A stretch of 64,000 nucleotides of DNA from Sagittula stellata E-37 (GTDB lineage Bacteria; Pseudomonadota; Alphaproteobacteria; Rhodobacterales; Rhodobacteraceae), in the NCBI RefSeq assembly GCF_039724765.1, contig NZ_CP155729.1, positions 2,055,501 to 2,119,500 of the forward strand. The letters are read 5' to 3'. A program made the translations under genes and the position numbers. Every line of letters starts with the position of its first letter. Position 1 is the first letter of the stretch. Below the pieces are notes generated by a model. It was given only the letters and a program-made list of their open reading frames with translations, did no database searches and had not been told where the DNA came from. Positions 10,104-19,845 of this stretch are shown one piece after another.

Positions 10104-10685
10104 TCAGCCGCGATAGGCGGTGCGCGGCGCGCCTTCCGCCGCCCCGTGCCGTTTGAACTGAAGGTTGTTCTTGCGCACGAACATGCCCATCGAACTGCGC
10201 ACCGCGGGCTGGAGGGCGTCGAAGGCGTCCTCGTCCGCTGCGCGCGCCGCCAGTACGGCATTGGCCGCTTCGGTGCCGGCGACAAGCTGGTCGAGCGCCG
10301 CGATGCTGTTGTCGAAGTCGGGGAACTCCAGCTTGATCTTGCTCTTGCCGATCACCGCCTCAAGTTGCTTGTTGGGCGGCAGGTCGACCTTGGCGCCTTC
10401 GGCCTGAAGCTGCTGGCCGAAGTTGTAGAGCGGCGAGGCCGCCCCCAGCGCAGCGCAGGCCCGCAGAAATCGGGTGTATTTTTGGGTGGTGCCGAATTTC
10501 TCCATCTGGCAGTCGAGTTCGATCGGCTTTGTGATGATCGGGTCCTTGGGCCGGTCGGCGCGAATCGTGCGGACACGGATGGCGTGCGAAACGTCGAGCA
10601 GGATGTTCAGGGAGAAACCGAATTCGTAGAAAAGGTCCGCCTGGGCTTCTGTCAGCGTTCCGGTGAGACGGTACTGGCCGGACAT
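10104..10685 (-). CDS. conserved-looking cytoplasmic protein, unknown function
   Basis: A 193-residue protein without signal peptide or membrane helix. The start MSGQYRLTG is preceded by AAGGA at a good distance. It contains FYEFGFSLNILLDVSHAIRV near the N-terminus and a basic C-terminus (KNNLQFKRHG). It is transcribed against the leucine cluster, in the gap between mccB and mccA, so it is not part of that operon and splits the two carboxylase subunits. No family recognised. Confidence 0.65.
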   Translation of the reverse strand: MSGQYRLTGTLTEAQADLFYEFGFSLNILLDVSHAIRVRTIRADRPKDPIITKPIELDCQMEKFGTTQKYTRFLRACAALGAASPLYNFGQQLQAEGAKVDLPPNKQLEAVIGKSKIKLEFPDFDNSIAALDQLVAGTEAANAVLAARAADEDAFDALQPAVRSSMGMFVRKNNLQFKRHGAAEGAPRTAYRG

Positions 10686-10834
10686 GGCAATATTCCTTGG
10701 TCTGCGGGCCACGCGGAGCCCGGGAAATCCTGGCCGGGACAAACTGGCCGAAGAACTGAAATACTAGGATACGCTGCCAGATCGGCTGCCGTGACGCAAC
10801 GGAAACAATCGGGCGTGCAGGGGCTGCGGGGGGA

Positions 10835-12775
10835 ATGAAGATGTTTGACACGATCCTGATCGCGAACCGGGGAGAGATCGCCTGTCGGGTCATCCGGACG
10901 GCGCAGGCCATGGGTCTGCGGTGTGTGGCGGTCTACTCGGAGGCGGACGCGGACGCGCTGCATGTCGCCATGGCAGATGTGGCGGTCTGCATCGGCGGGG
11001 CGGCGCCGTCGCAAAGCTACCTGCGGGGTGACCGGATCATTGCCGCCGCGCGGGAGACGGGCGCGCAGGCGATCCACCCGGGCTATGGCTTCCTGTCGGA
11101 GAATCCCGATTTCGTGGCCGAGGTCGAGGCGGCGGGCTTGGTTTTCATCGGCCCCTCGGCGGACGCGATCCGCAAGATGGGTTTGAAGGACGCTGCCAAG
11201 CGGCTGATGGAGGAGGCGGGCGTACCCGTGGTTCCGGGCTACATGGGCGGCGACCAGGACCCCGGCCACCTGGAAGCGGAGGCGGAGACGGTCGGTTACC
11301 CGGTGCTTATCAAGGCCGTGGCGGGCGGCGGCGGCAAGGGGATGCGCCGCGTCGACCGGGCAGAGGACTTCATCGACGCGCTGGAACGCGCAAAGGCGGA
11401 GGCGCGCGGTGCGTTCGGCAACGACGACGTGCTGATCGAGAAGTTCATCGAGAAGCCGCGCCATATCGAGGTGCAGGTCTTCGGCGACGGCACCCGTGCT
11501 GTACATCTGTTCGAACGGGACTGCTCGCTCCAGCGGCGCCATCAGAAGGTGATCGAGGAGGCGCCCGCCCCGGACATGCCGGAGAACGTGCGTGCCGCGA
11601 TGGGCGAGGCTGCCGTGCGCGCCGCCGAGGCGATCGGCTACAGCGGGGCCGGGACGGTGGAGTTCATCGTGGACGGGGCGGACGGTCTGCGCGCCGACGG
11701 CTTCTGGTTCATGGAGATGAACACGCGCCTTCAGGTGGAACACCCGGTGACGGAGGAGATCTGCGGCGTCGATCTTGTCGAGTGGCAGATCCGCGTCGCC
11801 GCCGGAGAGAGCCTGCCCGCCCGGCAGGAGGATCTGGCAATCCGGGGCCATGCCTTCGAAGCGCGGCTTTACGCGGAGGACGTACCGGCGGGGTTCCTGC
11901 CCGCGACCGGTCGGCTGGCGGAGCTGCGGTTCCCGGCAGGGGTGCGCGCCGAAACCGGTGTGCGCGCGGGCGACGAGATCAGCCCGCATTACGATCCGAT
12001 GATCGCCAAGCTGGTGGTGCACGGGCCGTCCCGTGCGGTGGCGCTCAGGAAACTCGCCGCTGCCCTGCGCGCCACGCGCGTCGCGGGGACAGTGACCAAC
12101 CTCGGCTTCCTTGGTGCGCTGGCAGAGCACGAGGGGTTTGGGCGCGGAGAGGTCGATACCGGGCTGATCGCGCGTGACCTCGACGCGCTGGTGACGGTGC
12201 CGGAACCGGGGCCTGCGGTCTGGGCGGAGGCGGCGCTGGGGGCCATGGGCTTGCTCGATGCGCAGGGGTGGGAGACGGGCTTTTGCCTCTGGTCGCCTGC
12301 GTGGAAGCGGATCGTGCTGTCGCGCGGCGAAGACCGGCAGGATCTGGGGGTCATGGTCCGGTCGGCAGGCTCGGCGTTGGTGTCGGTCGGGGGGATCGAG
12401 GTCGAGTGCCTCAGAGGCGCATCGGGCTGGACCTTCGATGGCGCGGCGGGCGGCGGGGTGTTCGTCGACGGGGCGCAAGTGACGGTCTTTGCCGACTACG
12501 GTGTGAGCTTCGAGGTCATCGACCCGTTGGCACAGCAGGCGGAGGGCGCGGCGGCGGGCGCGGCTCTGGCGCCGATGCCGGGGCGCGTCGTTTCGGTCCA
12601 TGTGCGCGTCGGGCAGGAGGTCGCGGCGGGCGACCGGCTCGCCGTGCTTGAGGCGATGAAGATGGAGCACACGCTGACCGCCTCGGCCGACGGGGTGGTG
12701 GCCGAGGTGCTGGTGGCCGAGGGCGACCAGGTGGAGGCCGGGGCGGCGCTTGTGGTCATGGAGGAGGCGGAGTGA
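10835..12775 (+). CDS. mccA: methylcrotonyl-CoA carboxylase alpha subunit (biotin carboxylase + BCCP)
   Basis: A 646-residue subunit that carboxylates its own biotin with ATP and bicarbonate. The biotin carboxylase domain (1-450) shows ILIANRGEIACRVIRTA, HPGYGFLSENPDF, the ATP-grasp loop KAVAGGGGKGMR and EMNTRLQVEHPVTE. A linker domain follows. The C-terminal biotinyl domain carries LEAMKMEHT with the biotinylated K609. It should be biotinylated by the BirA encoded at 39694. A second ATG two codons downstream is possible. Two short genes and a GST follow with minimal spacing. Confidence 0.96.
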   Translation: MKMFDTILIANRGEIACRVIRTAQAMGLRCVAVYSEADADALHVAMADVAVCIGGAAPSQSYLRGDRIIAAARETGAQAIHPGYGFLSENPDFVAEVEAAGLVFIGPSADAIRKMGLKDAAKRLMEEAGVPVVPGYMGGDQDPGHLEAEAETVGYPVLIKAVAGGGGKGMRRVDRAEDFIDALERAKAEARGAFGNDDVLIEKFIEKPRHIEVQVFGDGTRAVHLFERDCSLQRRHQKVIEEAPAPDMPENVRAAMGEAAVRAAEAIGYSGAGTVEFIVDGADGLRADGFWFMEMNTRLQVEHPVTEEICGVDLVEWQIRVAAGESLPARQEDLAIRGHAFEARLYAEDVPAGFLPATGRLAELRFPAGVRAETGVRAGDEISPHYDPMIAKLVVHGPSRAVALRKLAAALRATRVAGTVTNLGFLGALAEHEGFGRGEVDTGLIARDLDALVTVPEPGPAVWAEAALGAMGLLDAQGWETGFCLWSPAWKRIVLSRGEDRQDLGVMVRSAGSALVSVGGIEVECLRGASGWTFDGAAGGGVFVDGAQVTVFADYGVSFEVIDPLAQQAEGAAAGAALAPMPGRVVSVHVRVGQEVAAGDRLAVLEAMKMEHTLTASADGVVAEVLVAEGDQVEAGAALVVMEEAE

Positions 12776-13044
12776 CCTTTGCCGATCTGCCGGAGGCGAC
12801 GCCGGTGATGATGTGTCCCGAAGTGCAGGCCGATCCGAACGCCGCCTACACGGTGGCGGCGGAACTGGACCGCAACATCGCGGTCTGGTGCGGCGCCTGC
12901 CGGTTCGAGACGGCGCGGACGGGTCGGCTGCGCGACGTGCTGGACGCCTGGCCGATGCTGGCGCGGCAGGAGCTGCCGGAGATGGGGCAGCACTACGAAC
13001 ACACGGGCTTTGGCCTTTGGTTCCTGAGGGAGGGACGGATTTGA
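12772..13044 (+). CDS. small protein of unknown function in the leucine cluster
   Basis: A 90-residue reading from a GTG that overlaps the mccA stop (GTGA); an ATG at 12808 is the alternative. It has a CGACRF motif, which could be a single metal or redox knuckle, and is otherwise acidic and soluble. Both ends overlap neighbours, which supports translation in the operon. No family recognised. Confidence 0.6.
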   Translation: MTFADLPEATPVMMCPEVQADPNAAYTVAAELDRNIAVWCGACRFETARTGRLRDVLDAWPMLARQELPEMGQHYEHTGFGLWFLREGRI

Positions 13045-13706
13045 TCAGGTTGCATCACGTACAGTACGGGCGGTCTTTCCGCGTGCTGTGGCTGCTGGAA
13101 GAGATCGGCGTGGAGCGCTTTGGCGGGCTGGAGATCGTCGAGCACCGGATCGGCACGCGCGAGATGGCAGAGAGCGGGCTGGCGCGGGTGTCGCCCGCCG
13201 TACGCATCCCGGCGATCGAGATGGACGGGCTGGAGATGTCCGAATCCGGCGCCATCGTCGAGCACCTCGTGGAGACTTACGCGCCCGAACTGGGCCGGGC
13301 GCCCGGGGACGCGGAGCGCGCGGCCTACCTGCAATGGATCCACTTTGCGGAGACCCAGGCTAGCCTGATCGAGAACCTGAACCTGCAGATGGTCTTCCTG
13401 CGCCCGCCCGCGAAGCCGTCCCCGGTGGTGGTGAAGCTGACCGTGGCGCGGCTGCGGCAGACGCTGAAGGGGATGGAGGCGCGGCTTTCCGGTGACTGGC
13501 TGCTGGAGGGCGGTTTCTCGGCGGCGGACATCATGATGGGGTTCAACCTGTTTGCGGCACCCTACTACGTGAAGCTGGAGGAGTTCCCCAGGCTCGCGGC
13601 CTACAAGGCGCGGATGGAAGCGCGGGAGGCGTACCGGCGGGCCGTGGACCGGGAAGGGGCACAGCGGTTCTACACGCAGGACTTCTACCCGGTGCCGGAG
13701 GTCTGA
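13041..13706 (+). CDS. glutathione S-transferase family protein
   Basis: A 221-residue GST. The N-terminal thioredoxin-like domain begins IRLHHVQYGRSFRVLWLLEE, a pattern in which the Tyr/Ser near residues 8-12 is the glutathione-activating residue. VSPAVRIPAIEMDG holds the cis-proline and MSESGAIVEHLVETY the gamma-glutamyl contact. The C-terminal helical domain ends with the N-capping-box-like GGFSAADIMMGF. TTG is taken as start because AGGGAGGG lies upstream and it overlaps the previous stop. A GST inside a leucine operon suggests detoxifying a reactive enoyl-CoA or aldehyde, but this is inference. Confidence 0.85.
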   Translation: MIRLHHVQYGRSFRVLWLLEEIGVERFGGLEIVEHRIGTREMAESGLARVSPAVRIPAIEMDGLEMSESGAIVEHLVETYAPELGRAPGDAERAAYLQWIHFAETQASLIENLNLQMVFLRPPAKPSPVVVKLTVARLRQTLKGMEARLSGDWLLEGGFSAADIMMGFNLFAAPYYVKLEEFPRLAAYKARMEAREAYRRAVDREGAQRFYTQDFYPVPEV

Positions 13707-13859
13707 GACGGTCGGAGGCCTGTTGGCCGCCGGGATGCCGTTGGCCGGGCCAGTTGTTGAAAGGCGCGCCTTGCGGCGCACAGGGTGTCTCGGCCCCGGC
13801 CTTCGGGCCGTGACCTCGGGGCGCCTGCGGCGCGGCGGATGGAAACGGGAGGAGAGCAC

Positions 13860-14714
13860 ATGGCCGACAGGGTCGAGATCTTCGAGGTGGGGCCGCGCGA
13901 CGGCCTGCAGAATGAAAAACGGATGATCGCCACGGAGACAAAGGTGGCGCTGGTGGACCTGCTCTCCGGAGCGGGGTTCCGGCGGATCGAGTGTGCGTCG
14001 TTCGTGTCGCCTAAATGGGTGCCGCAGATGGCGGACAGCGGCGACGTGTTGGACCGGATCGCGCGCGCGCCGGGCGTGTCCTACGCCGCCCTGACACCCA
14101 ACATGAAGGGGCTGGAGCGGGCGCTGGCGGCAGGGGCCGACGAGGTGGCGGTGTTTGGCGCGGCCTCGGAAGGGTTCTCGCGCGCGAACATCAATGCCTC
14201 CGTCGACGAGGGGCTGGCGCGGTTCGTGCCGGTCTGCGAGGCCGCGCGGGAGGCGGGCGTGCCGGTCAGGGGCTATGTGTCCTGCGTGGTGGAATGCCCC
14301 TTCGACGGTGCTGTGGCGCCCAAGGACGTGGCGCGGGTGGTGGCGGCGTTGCGCGACATGGGCTGCTACGAGGTCTCGTTGGGCGATACCATCGGGCGCG
14401 GCACGCCGGAGGCAGTGGATGCGATGCTGGCCGTGGTATTGGACGAGATGGCGGCAAACCGGCTTGCGGGCCATTTCCACGACACGAGCGGGCGGGCGTT
14501 GGAAAACGTCGGCGTCGCCATCGAACGCGGCCTGCGGGTGTTCGATGCGGCGGTGGGCGGGCTTGGCGGTTGCCCCTACGCGCCGGGCGCCGCGGGCAAC
14601 GTGGCCACCGAGGCGGTGCATGACTTCGTCACGGCGCAGGGGTTCGAGACCGGGCTGGACGCGGCGATCCTTGCCGAGGCAGGCCGGCTGGCGCGGTCGA
14701 TGCGGGCGGCATGA
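13860..14714 (+). CDS. hmgL: hydroxymethylglutaryl-CoA lyase
   Basis: A 284-residue TIM-barrel lyase that splits HMG-CoA into acetoacetate and acetyl-CoA, the last leucine-specific step. The N-terminus has EVGPRDGLQNEK with the catalytic Arg-Asp. The metal-binding motif is GHFHDTSG, where most homologues have HCHDTYG. The signature GLGGCPYAPGAAGN contains the active-site cysteine. GGGAGGAG precedes the ATG closely. It is followed by the hydratase that supplies its substrate. The gap before it (13707-13859) holds short GC-rich hairpins only. Confidence 0.96.
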   Translation: MADRVEIFEVGPRDGLQNEKRMIATETKVALVDLLSGAGFRRIECASFVSPKWVPQMADSGDVLDRIARAPGVSYAALTPNMKGLERALAAGADEVAVFGAASEGFSRANINASVDEGLARFVPVCEAAREAGVPVRGYVSCVVECPFDGAVAPKDVARVVAALRDMGCYEVSLGDTIGRGTPEAVDAMLAVVLDEMAANRLAGHFHDTSGRALENVGVAIERGLRVFDAAVGGLGGCPYAPGAAGNVATEAVHDFVTAQGFETGLDAAILAEAGRLARSMRAA

Positions 14715-14800
14715 AACCCCCGGGATGCGGTACAATGGGCCGGGCGACGATCCGGGACGTCGTGCGTGGCGGGACACATGCAGGAACAGGAGGAGGAGTG

Positions 14801-15583
14801 ATGGAAGAGGTTCGTGTGGTGCGCGAAATGCGCGGCGTGGCGCGGCTGGTCCTGGCGCGGGCGGCGAAGCACAACGCCATGTCGGCGGAGATGATGGCGC
14901 AGATCGTCCGCGCCGCACAGGAACTGGCGGCCGACGAGGCGGTGCGCGTCGTTGTGCTGGAGGCGGAGGGCCCGACCTTCTGCGCCGGGGGCGACCTTGC
15001 CTGGATGCGCGAACAGTTCGGCATGGCGCCGGACGCCCGGCGGCGCGAATCCGCACGGATTGCCGAGGCGCTCGGCGCGTTGCACGATCTGCCGCAACCG
15101 CTGATCGGACGGGTGCAGGGCAATGCCTTCGGGGGCGGGATCGGGCTGATCTCCGTCTGTGACGCAGCCATCGGGGTGGAGACGGCGAAACTGGCACTGA
15201 CCGAGGTGAAGCTGGGTCTGATCCCGGCCAACATCGGGCCGTACGTCATCGCCCGGATGGGTGCGAGCTCTGCCGCGCGCATCTTCATGAACGGCAAGGT
15301 GTTCGACGCGGCGGAAGCGGTGTCGCTGGGCCTGCTCTCCCGCGCGGTCCCGGCGGAGGACCTCGACGCCGCCGTGGAGGCAGAGGTGGCGCCCTACCTC
15401 TCCTGCGCGCCGGGGGCGTTGCGGGACGCCAAACGCCTGTTGCGCCGTTTGTCGGGCGGTGTGCGCCGGGACGATGTGGAGATGGCTGTCGACGCGCTGG
15501 CGGCACGTTGGGAGACGGCCGAGGCGCAGGAGGGCATTGCGGCCTTCTTCGACAAGCGCCCCGCGCCCTGGGCGGAAGGATAG
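14801..15583 (+). CDS. liuC: methylglutaconyl-CoA hydratase (enoyl-CoA hydratase family)
   Basis: A 260-residue crotonase-fold enzyme. It has the oxyanion-hole loops FCAGGDLAWMRE and GNAFGGGIGLISVCD, and the catalytic region TEVKLGLIPANIGPYV, where both glutamates expected for a hydratase can be seen around EVKLGLIP. Context makes methylglutaconyl-CoA the likely substrate, giving HMG-CoA for the lyase just upstream. The ATG at 14801 follows a full AGGAGGAGG; upstream in-frame codons lack one. It is the last gene of the cluster. Confidence 0.92.
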   Translation: MEEVRVVREMRGVARLVLARAAKHNAMSAEMMAQIVRAAQELAADEAVRVVVLEAEGPTFCAGGDLAWMREQFGMAPDARRRESARIAEALGALHDLPQPLIGRVQGNAFGGGIGLISVCDAAIGVETAKLALTEVKLGLIPANIGPYVIARMGASSAARIFMNGKVFDAAEAVSLGLLSRAVPAEDLDAAVEAEVAPYLSCAPGALRDAKRLLRRLSGGVRRDDVEMAVDALAARWETAEAQEGIAAFFDKRPAPWAEG

Positions 15584-15671
15584 GCGGGGAGCTGGCCGTG
15601 TGTCGTGACGGGCGGCGCGTCGGGTCGGCGCGCACGCGAAGGGCGCCACGGCAAGCCGAAGGGACACGAGG

Positions 15672-16055
15672 ATGACGGCGCAGCTTGCGCAACTCTACGG
15701 GATGGGATGCCTCGCCATGGTCTTCTTCCAGGTGGCGCTGATCGGCGGGCTGCCGCTTGGCGCATGGACGCAGGGTGGGAGGCATCGCGGCGCCTTGCCC
15801 TGGCCGGGGCGGCTGACGGCGGCGCTCTCGGTTCCGGTGCACCTGTATCAGGGGCTTGCCATCGTGAGCGCGGCGGGGTTCCCCGGGCTGGCATGGCCGT
15901 TGTGGACCGGGTGGGTCGCCTTCGGCACAAGCTTTGCCGTGGCCGTGCTCAGCGGCCTCTCGCCATCGGAGGAGGAGCGTGCTGTCTGGCTTCCGGTCAC
16001 CGCCGTCATGGCGGCGCTGGCGTTTTACGTGATGGCGATGACGCTGGCCGGATAA
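15672..16055 (+). CDS. four-helix integral membrane protein, unknown function
   Basis: A 127-residue, very hydrophobic protein with about four membrane spans (LAMVFFQVALIGGLPLGAW, AALSVPVHLYQGLAIVSAAG, a central Trp-rich span, and VTAVMAALAFYVMAMTLAG). A GAGG lies directly before the ATG. It follows the leucine cluster by 88 bp and may be read from the same transcript. No family recognised. Confidence 0.65.
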   Translation: MTAQLAQLYGMGCLAMVFFQVALIGGLPLGAWTQGGRHRGALPWPGRLTAALSVPVHLYQGLAIVSAAGFPGLAWPLWTGWVAFGTSFAVAVLSGLSPSEEERAVWLPVTAVMAALAFYVMAMTLAG

Positions 16056-16256
16056 GGGTGCGGGTCCGACAAGGGGCGAGGCACGGCTTGTCCAGGAACA
16101 CCTGCGGAGCGCCACGGTCAGGCCATATTTCCCTGCGACACGGCAGGGAGGCGATCTGCGGGTCTGGGGCCGGCTGCAAGTGACGCAGGGGCCCGGTTGC
16201 CCGTTTGGCCGAACCGGCGCAGGGCGCGTGGCATGGGTAGGAAGGGGACAATCGGT

Positions 16257-16790
16257 ATGTGTCGAAACATCGGTTTGGCAGCCGCGCTGCTTGTTCTGGG
16301 CGCTGTGCCCGCCATCGCGCAAGAGCCTGTGGCACTGACCGCCACGCCCTGCCGTCCGATGGCCCAAGTGGACTGGACCGCGCCGCCCCCGGCCCAGTTC
16401 GGCATCGCGCTTGGGTGCCTTGAGCAGGAAGACTACGGCGGGGCGATCCGCTTTCACGCGGTGGCCGCCGCGATGATGTTCTTCGATGCGATGCGGGTGG
16501 GCGACCCGGCGGCGCGCAGCGTGCACGCCGAGGTGGCAAAGGCGTTCGGCGATCAGGCGGGCGAACAGGCGATGTCCGCGCAGTCCGCCTTTCTGCGCAC
16601 CATGGACAAGGCCGCCTTCAGCGCCGAGGTCTGCAAACTGTTCGAAGAGAAGGGCCCACCGCAGCACGCCGTGACCTACATGGAAGGACGGGGCGAGGCG
16701 GGTGTCGATATCCTGCGTCCCGGATTCGATCCCGCCGCGGCCTGGACAGAGGTCTCGGCCCTCATGATGCGGTGCCTGCCCGGCGGCTAG
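16257..16790 (+). CDS. periplasmic protein, unknown function
   Basis: A 177-residue product. The ATG at 16257 gives a clean signal peptide (CRNIGLAAALLVLGAVPAIAQ) with GAAGGGG upstream; a longer reading from 16197 would bury it. The mature protein is mostly helical, with four cysteines. The 200 bp before it contain no other gene. No family recognised. Confidence 0.65.
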   Translation: MCRNIGLAAALLVLGAVPAIAQEPVALTATPCRPMAQVDWTAPPPAQFGIALGCLEQEDYGGAIRFHAVAAAMMFFDAMRVGDPAARSVHAEVAKAFGDQAGEQAMSAQSAFLRTMDKAAFSAEVCKLFEEKGPPQHAVTYMEGRGEAGVDILRPGFDPAAAWTEVSALMMRCLPGG

Positions 16791-16802
16791 GACGGGGCCG
16801 TC

Positions 16803-17549
16803 TCAGACCAGTGTCGCGAGCATCCAGACACCCATGCCGACCATCACAAGGTTCTCGGTCAGCGACACGAAACCCAAAGGCACATTGGACGATCCGCCCA
16901 TGCAGGCGCACTTCAAGTCGCGCTTGTCGATGTAGACGGCCTTGACCACCGACACCGCGCCTATGGTGCCGATCAACAGGGCCAGCGGACCGGAGAGCCA
17001 GGGCAGGACACCGGCGAGCATCAGGATGGCGGCCAGCGCCTCGGCATAGGGGTAGACATAGGCGTATTCGACCTTGCGGCGGGCCAGCAGGTCGTAGTTC
17101 AGGAACATCGTCGAAAAGCTCTCGATGTCGCGCAGTTTCTGTACCGCAAGCAGCGCCATGGCGGTGGCCAGCATCGCGCGCAACGTGCCCGACCAGCCAA
17201 GCCCGCCGGTCCAGCCAATGGCCATCCCCATCAGAGCGGCCATGCCGAAGATGGCAATGACCGGGGTATAGCTCTTCTCGATGTCGGCGGCGGGTGTGAG
17301 TCCGAGTTCGCGCTGCGTCTCTTCGTACCCGCCTATGCGCCGGTCGCCGATGTAGACCTGCGGTGTCGTTTCAACGTCGTGCGATTCCAGAAAGCGGTCG
17401 GTTTCCTCGCGCGTCGTCAGGAGATGATCGTCGACCTCGTAACCTTTGCGTTCCAGCAGCGCCTTCGTTTTCAGTCCGAAGGGGCAGAGGTGATCCGGCG
17501 TCGACATGCGGTAGAGGCGGGCGCGGTTCGGCGAGGAATCGAGGGGCAT
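16803..17549 (-). CDS. glutaredoxin-MauE fusion, redox-associated membrane protein
   Basis: A 248-residue protein. Residues 1-80 are glutaredoxin-like, with HLCPFGLKTKALLERKGYEV, the cis-proline TTPQVYIG and GGYEETQ. The rest has four membrane helices resembling MauE/DoxX redox-associated proteins, including a conserved CACMGG near the end. The active site reads CPFG rather than CPYC or CGFS, so only the first cysteine remains. It may relay thiols across the inner membrane, perhaps using the membrane-domain Cys pair. GGAGG precedes the ATG. It runs opposite to the nuo operon, divergently. Confidence 0.8.
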   Translation of the reverse strand: MPLDSSPNRARLYRMSTPDHLCPFGLKTKALLERKGYEVDDHLLTTREETDRFLESHDVETTPQVYIGDRRIGGYEETQRELGLTPAADIEKSYTPVIAIFGMAALMGMAIGWTGGLGWSGTLRAMLATAMALLAVQKLRDIESFSTMFLNYDLLARRKVEYAYVYPYAEALAAILMLAGVLPWLSGPLALLIGTIGAVSVVKAVYIDKRDLKCACMGGSSNVPLGFVSLTENLVMVGMGVWMLATLV

Positions 17550-17894
17550 GCGAGGGGGCCTCCGGTCAGCAGGATGGATGGTTTGCCTGGGGCGCACTGA
17601 TGGCCCAACGCGCTCGACCGCCGGCCTGTTCCCGCGCAGGACTGGCGCAGGATTGGGCGCGACCCATCCGCGCGGGGCAGGGCGGGAACCGGGGATCGAG
17701 CCGTGCACCCGGCACTAGGCCATTGCGCAGGCGGGAAAATTCGTGCCGTTTTGCACCTGCGGCGGATCGTTTCCATTCTACCGAATATGGCGCGGCCTTG
17801 TTGACCCTGCCGGTCGGTGCGGATAAGTCACGACATGACACGCGGCGCGCGCCTCCCGCGCGTGGCGCGCCCCCCGTTTATGAGGAGCTGCCTC
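17550..17894 (+). promoter_or_regulatory. nuoA: divergent intergenic region with candidate nuo operon promoter
   Basis: This 345-bp gap separates the glutaredoxin fusion from nuoA. TTGACC at 17801-17806, a 17-bp spacer and TAAGTC at 17824-17829 form a reasonable sigma-70 promoter, giving a leader of about 60 nt. GAGGAG at 17882 is the nuoA ribosome site. I see no riboswitch-like structure or further gene. Confidence 0.5.
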
Positions 17895-18784
<890 letters not shown>

Positions 18785-18895
18785 AGGCGGTGTTTTCGGC
18801 GGTCTGACCGGGCGCATGGCCCCGGGGACCGGCCGGGACGAAGAGAGTCAGGGCTTCCGGGCGGACCCGCCGCGGGAGCGAGAAGGGAAGACGAG

Positions 18896-19093
18896 ATGGC
18901 AGACGTGAAACCGGGCGACAAGGTCCAGCTTATTTCGGGCAGCGTCGTGATGACTGTGGAAACCGTGGGGCAGAGCGATCAGAACGCCGCCCTGACGGCG
19001 GCACAATGCGTCTGGTACGAAGCCGGGCAGGGCAATGTCCTGGGCGAGGTGCGCCGCGCGGTGGTTGCCGTCGACGCTCTGGAAAAGGTGTAA
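18896..19093 (+). CDS. YodC/DUF2158-type small protein
   Basis: A 65-residue protein with the DUF2158 look: [18 protein letters not shown] at the start, a central cysteine, and a C-terminal strand pair resembling an SH3-like barrel. GAGAAGGGAAG precedes the ATG. It lies between nuoB and nuoC, 4 bp before nuoC, so it is co-transcribed. Its role in complex I is unknown. Homologues elsewhere are uncharacterised. Confidence 0.75.
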   Translation: MADVKPGDKVQLISGSVVMTVETVGQSDQNAALTAAQCVWYEAGQGNVLGEVRRAVVAVDALEKV

Positions 19094-19097
19094 GCGA

Positions 19098-19706
19098 ATG
19101 GTGCAGGCACTCAAGGAACTGGGCGATCACATCGCGACGAAGCGCCCGGATTGCGTGGTCGCCTGGGATGTGACCCATGGCGAGTTGAACGTCGACGTGG
19201 CCCCGTCGAACATCCGCGGCTTCGTGGACTTCCTGAAGACCGACCCGACATGCCGGTTCTCGACGCTGGTCGACATCACCGGGGTCGATTACCCGGAACG
19301 GCCGAAGCGGTTCGACGTGGTCTACCACTTCCTGTCGATGTACCAGAACCACCGTATCCGGCTGCGCGTTTCGGTGCGCGAGGACGAGATGGTGCCCTCT
19401 ATCGTGCCGGTGCACCCCAGCGCCAACTGGTTCGAGCGCGAGACTTTCGACATGTACGGTATCCTGTTCTCGGGCCACCCTGACCTTCGCCGCATCCTGA
19501 CCGACTACGGGTTCCGTGGCTATCCGCTGCGCAAGGACTTCCCGACGACCGGCTACACGGAGGTGCGCTACGACGAGGAGCGCAAGCGCGTGGTCTACGA
19601 ACCGGTGACGCTGGTCCAGGAATATCGGCAATTCGATTTCATGTCGCCGTGGGAGGGTGCGAAATACGTGCTCCCGGGCGACGAGAAGACCGAAGGCCAG
19701 GCGTGA
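19098..19706 (+). CDS. nuoC: NADH-quinone oxidoreductase subunit C
   Basis: A 202-residue peripheral subunit of the connecting arm, equivalent to the 30-kDa subunit. The family signature is [20 protein letters not shown], followed by [14 protein letters not shown]. It is separate from nuoD, unlike the fused nuoCD of enterobacteria. A 139-bp gap with two hairpins separates it from nuoD. Confidence 0.96.
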   Translation: MVQALKELGDHIATKRPDCVVAWDVTHGELNVDVAPSNIRGFVDFLKTDPTCRFSTLVDITGVDYPERPKRFDVVYHFLSMYQNHRIRLRVSVREDEMVPSIVPVHPSANWFERETFDMYGILFSGHPDLRRILTDYGFRGYPLRKDFPTTGYTEVRYDEERKRVVYEPVTLVQEYRQFDFMSPWEGAKYVLPGDEKTEGQA

Positions 19707-19729
19707 ACATGGCCGGGCGCGGGATCCGG

Positions 19730-19785
19730 AAGAGTTTTCGGGCGAAAACTCTTGGACGTGAACACTCTTCGTCCGAAGAGTGTTC
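19730..19785. repeat. pair of adjacent perfect hairpins between nuoC and nuoD
   Basis: Hairpin 1 has arms 19730-19740 and 19743-19753 (AAGAGTTTTCG / CGAAAACTCTT). Hairpin 2 has arms 19760-19771 and 19774-19785 (GAACACTCTTCG / CGAAGAGTGTTC). They stand 6 bp apart, and the first shares AGAGTTTTC and GAAAACTCT with the mccB element. There is no downstream T-run, so they are not simple terminators. They may be a mobile or RNA-processing element. Confidence 0.85.
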
Positions 19786-19845
19786 CTTGCGCGCGGTGAC
19801 AATGGACGGGGTACGTGAAAAACGCCCCGAGGAAAGGGACGGTCG

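Noticed and set aside
10652..12670. 672-codon frame opposite mccA
   Set aside because: His/Arg-rich antisense product without domains, while mccA is complete.
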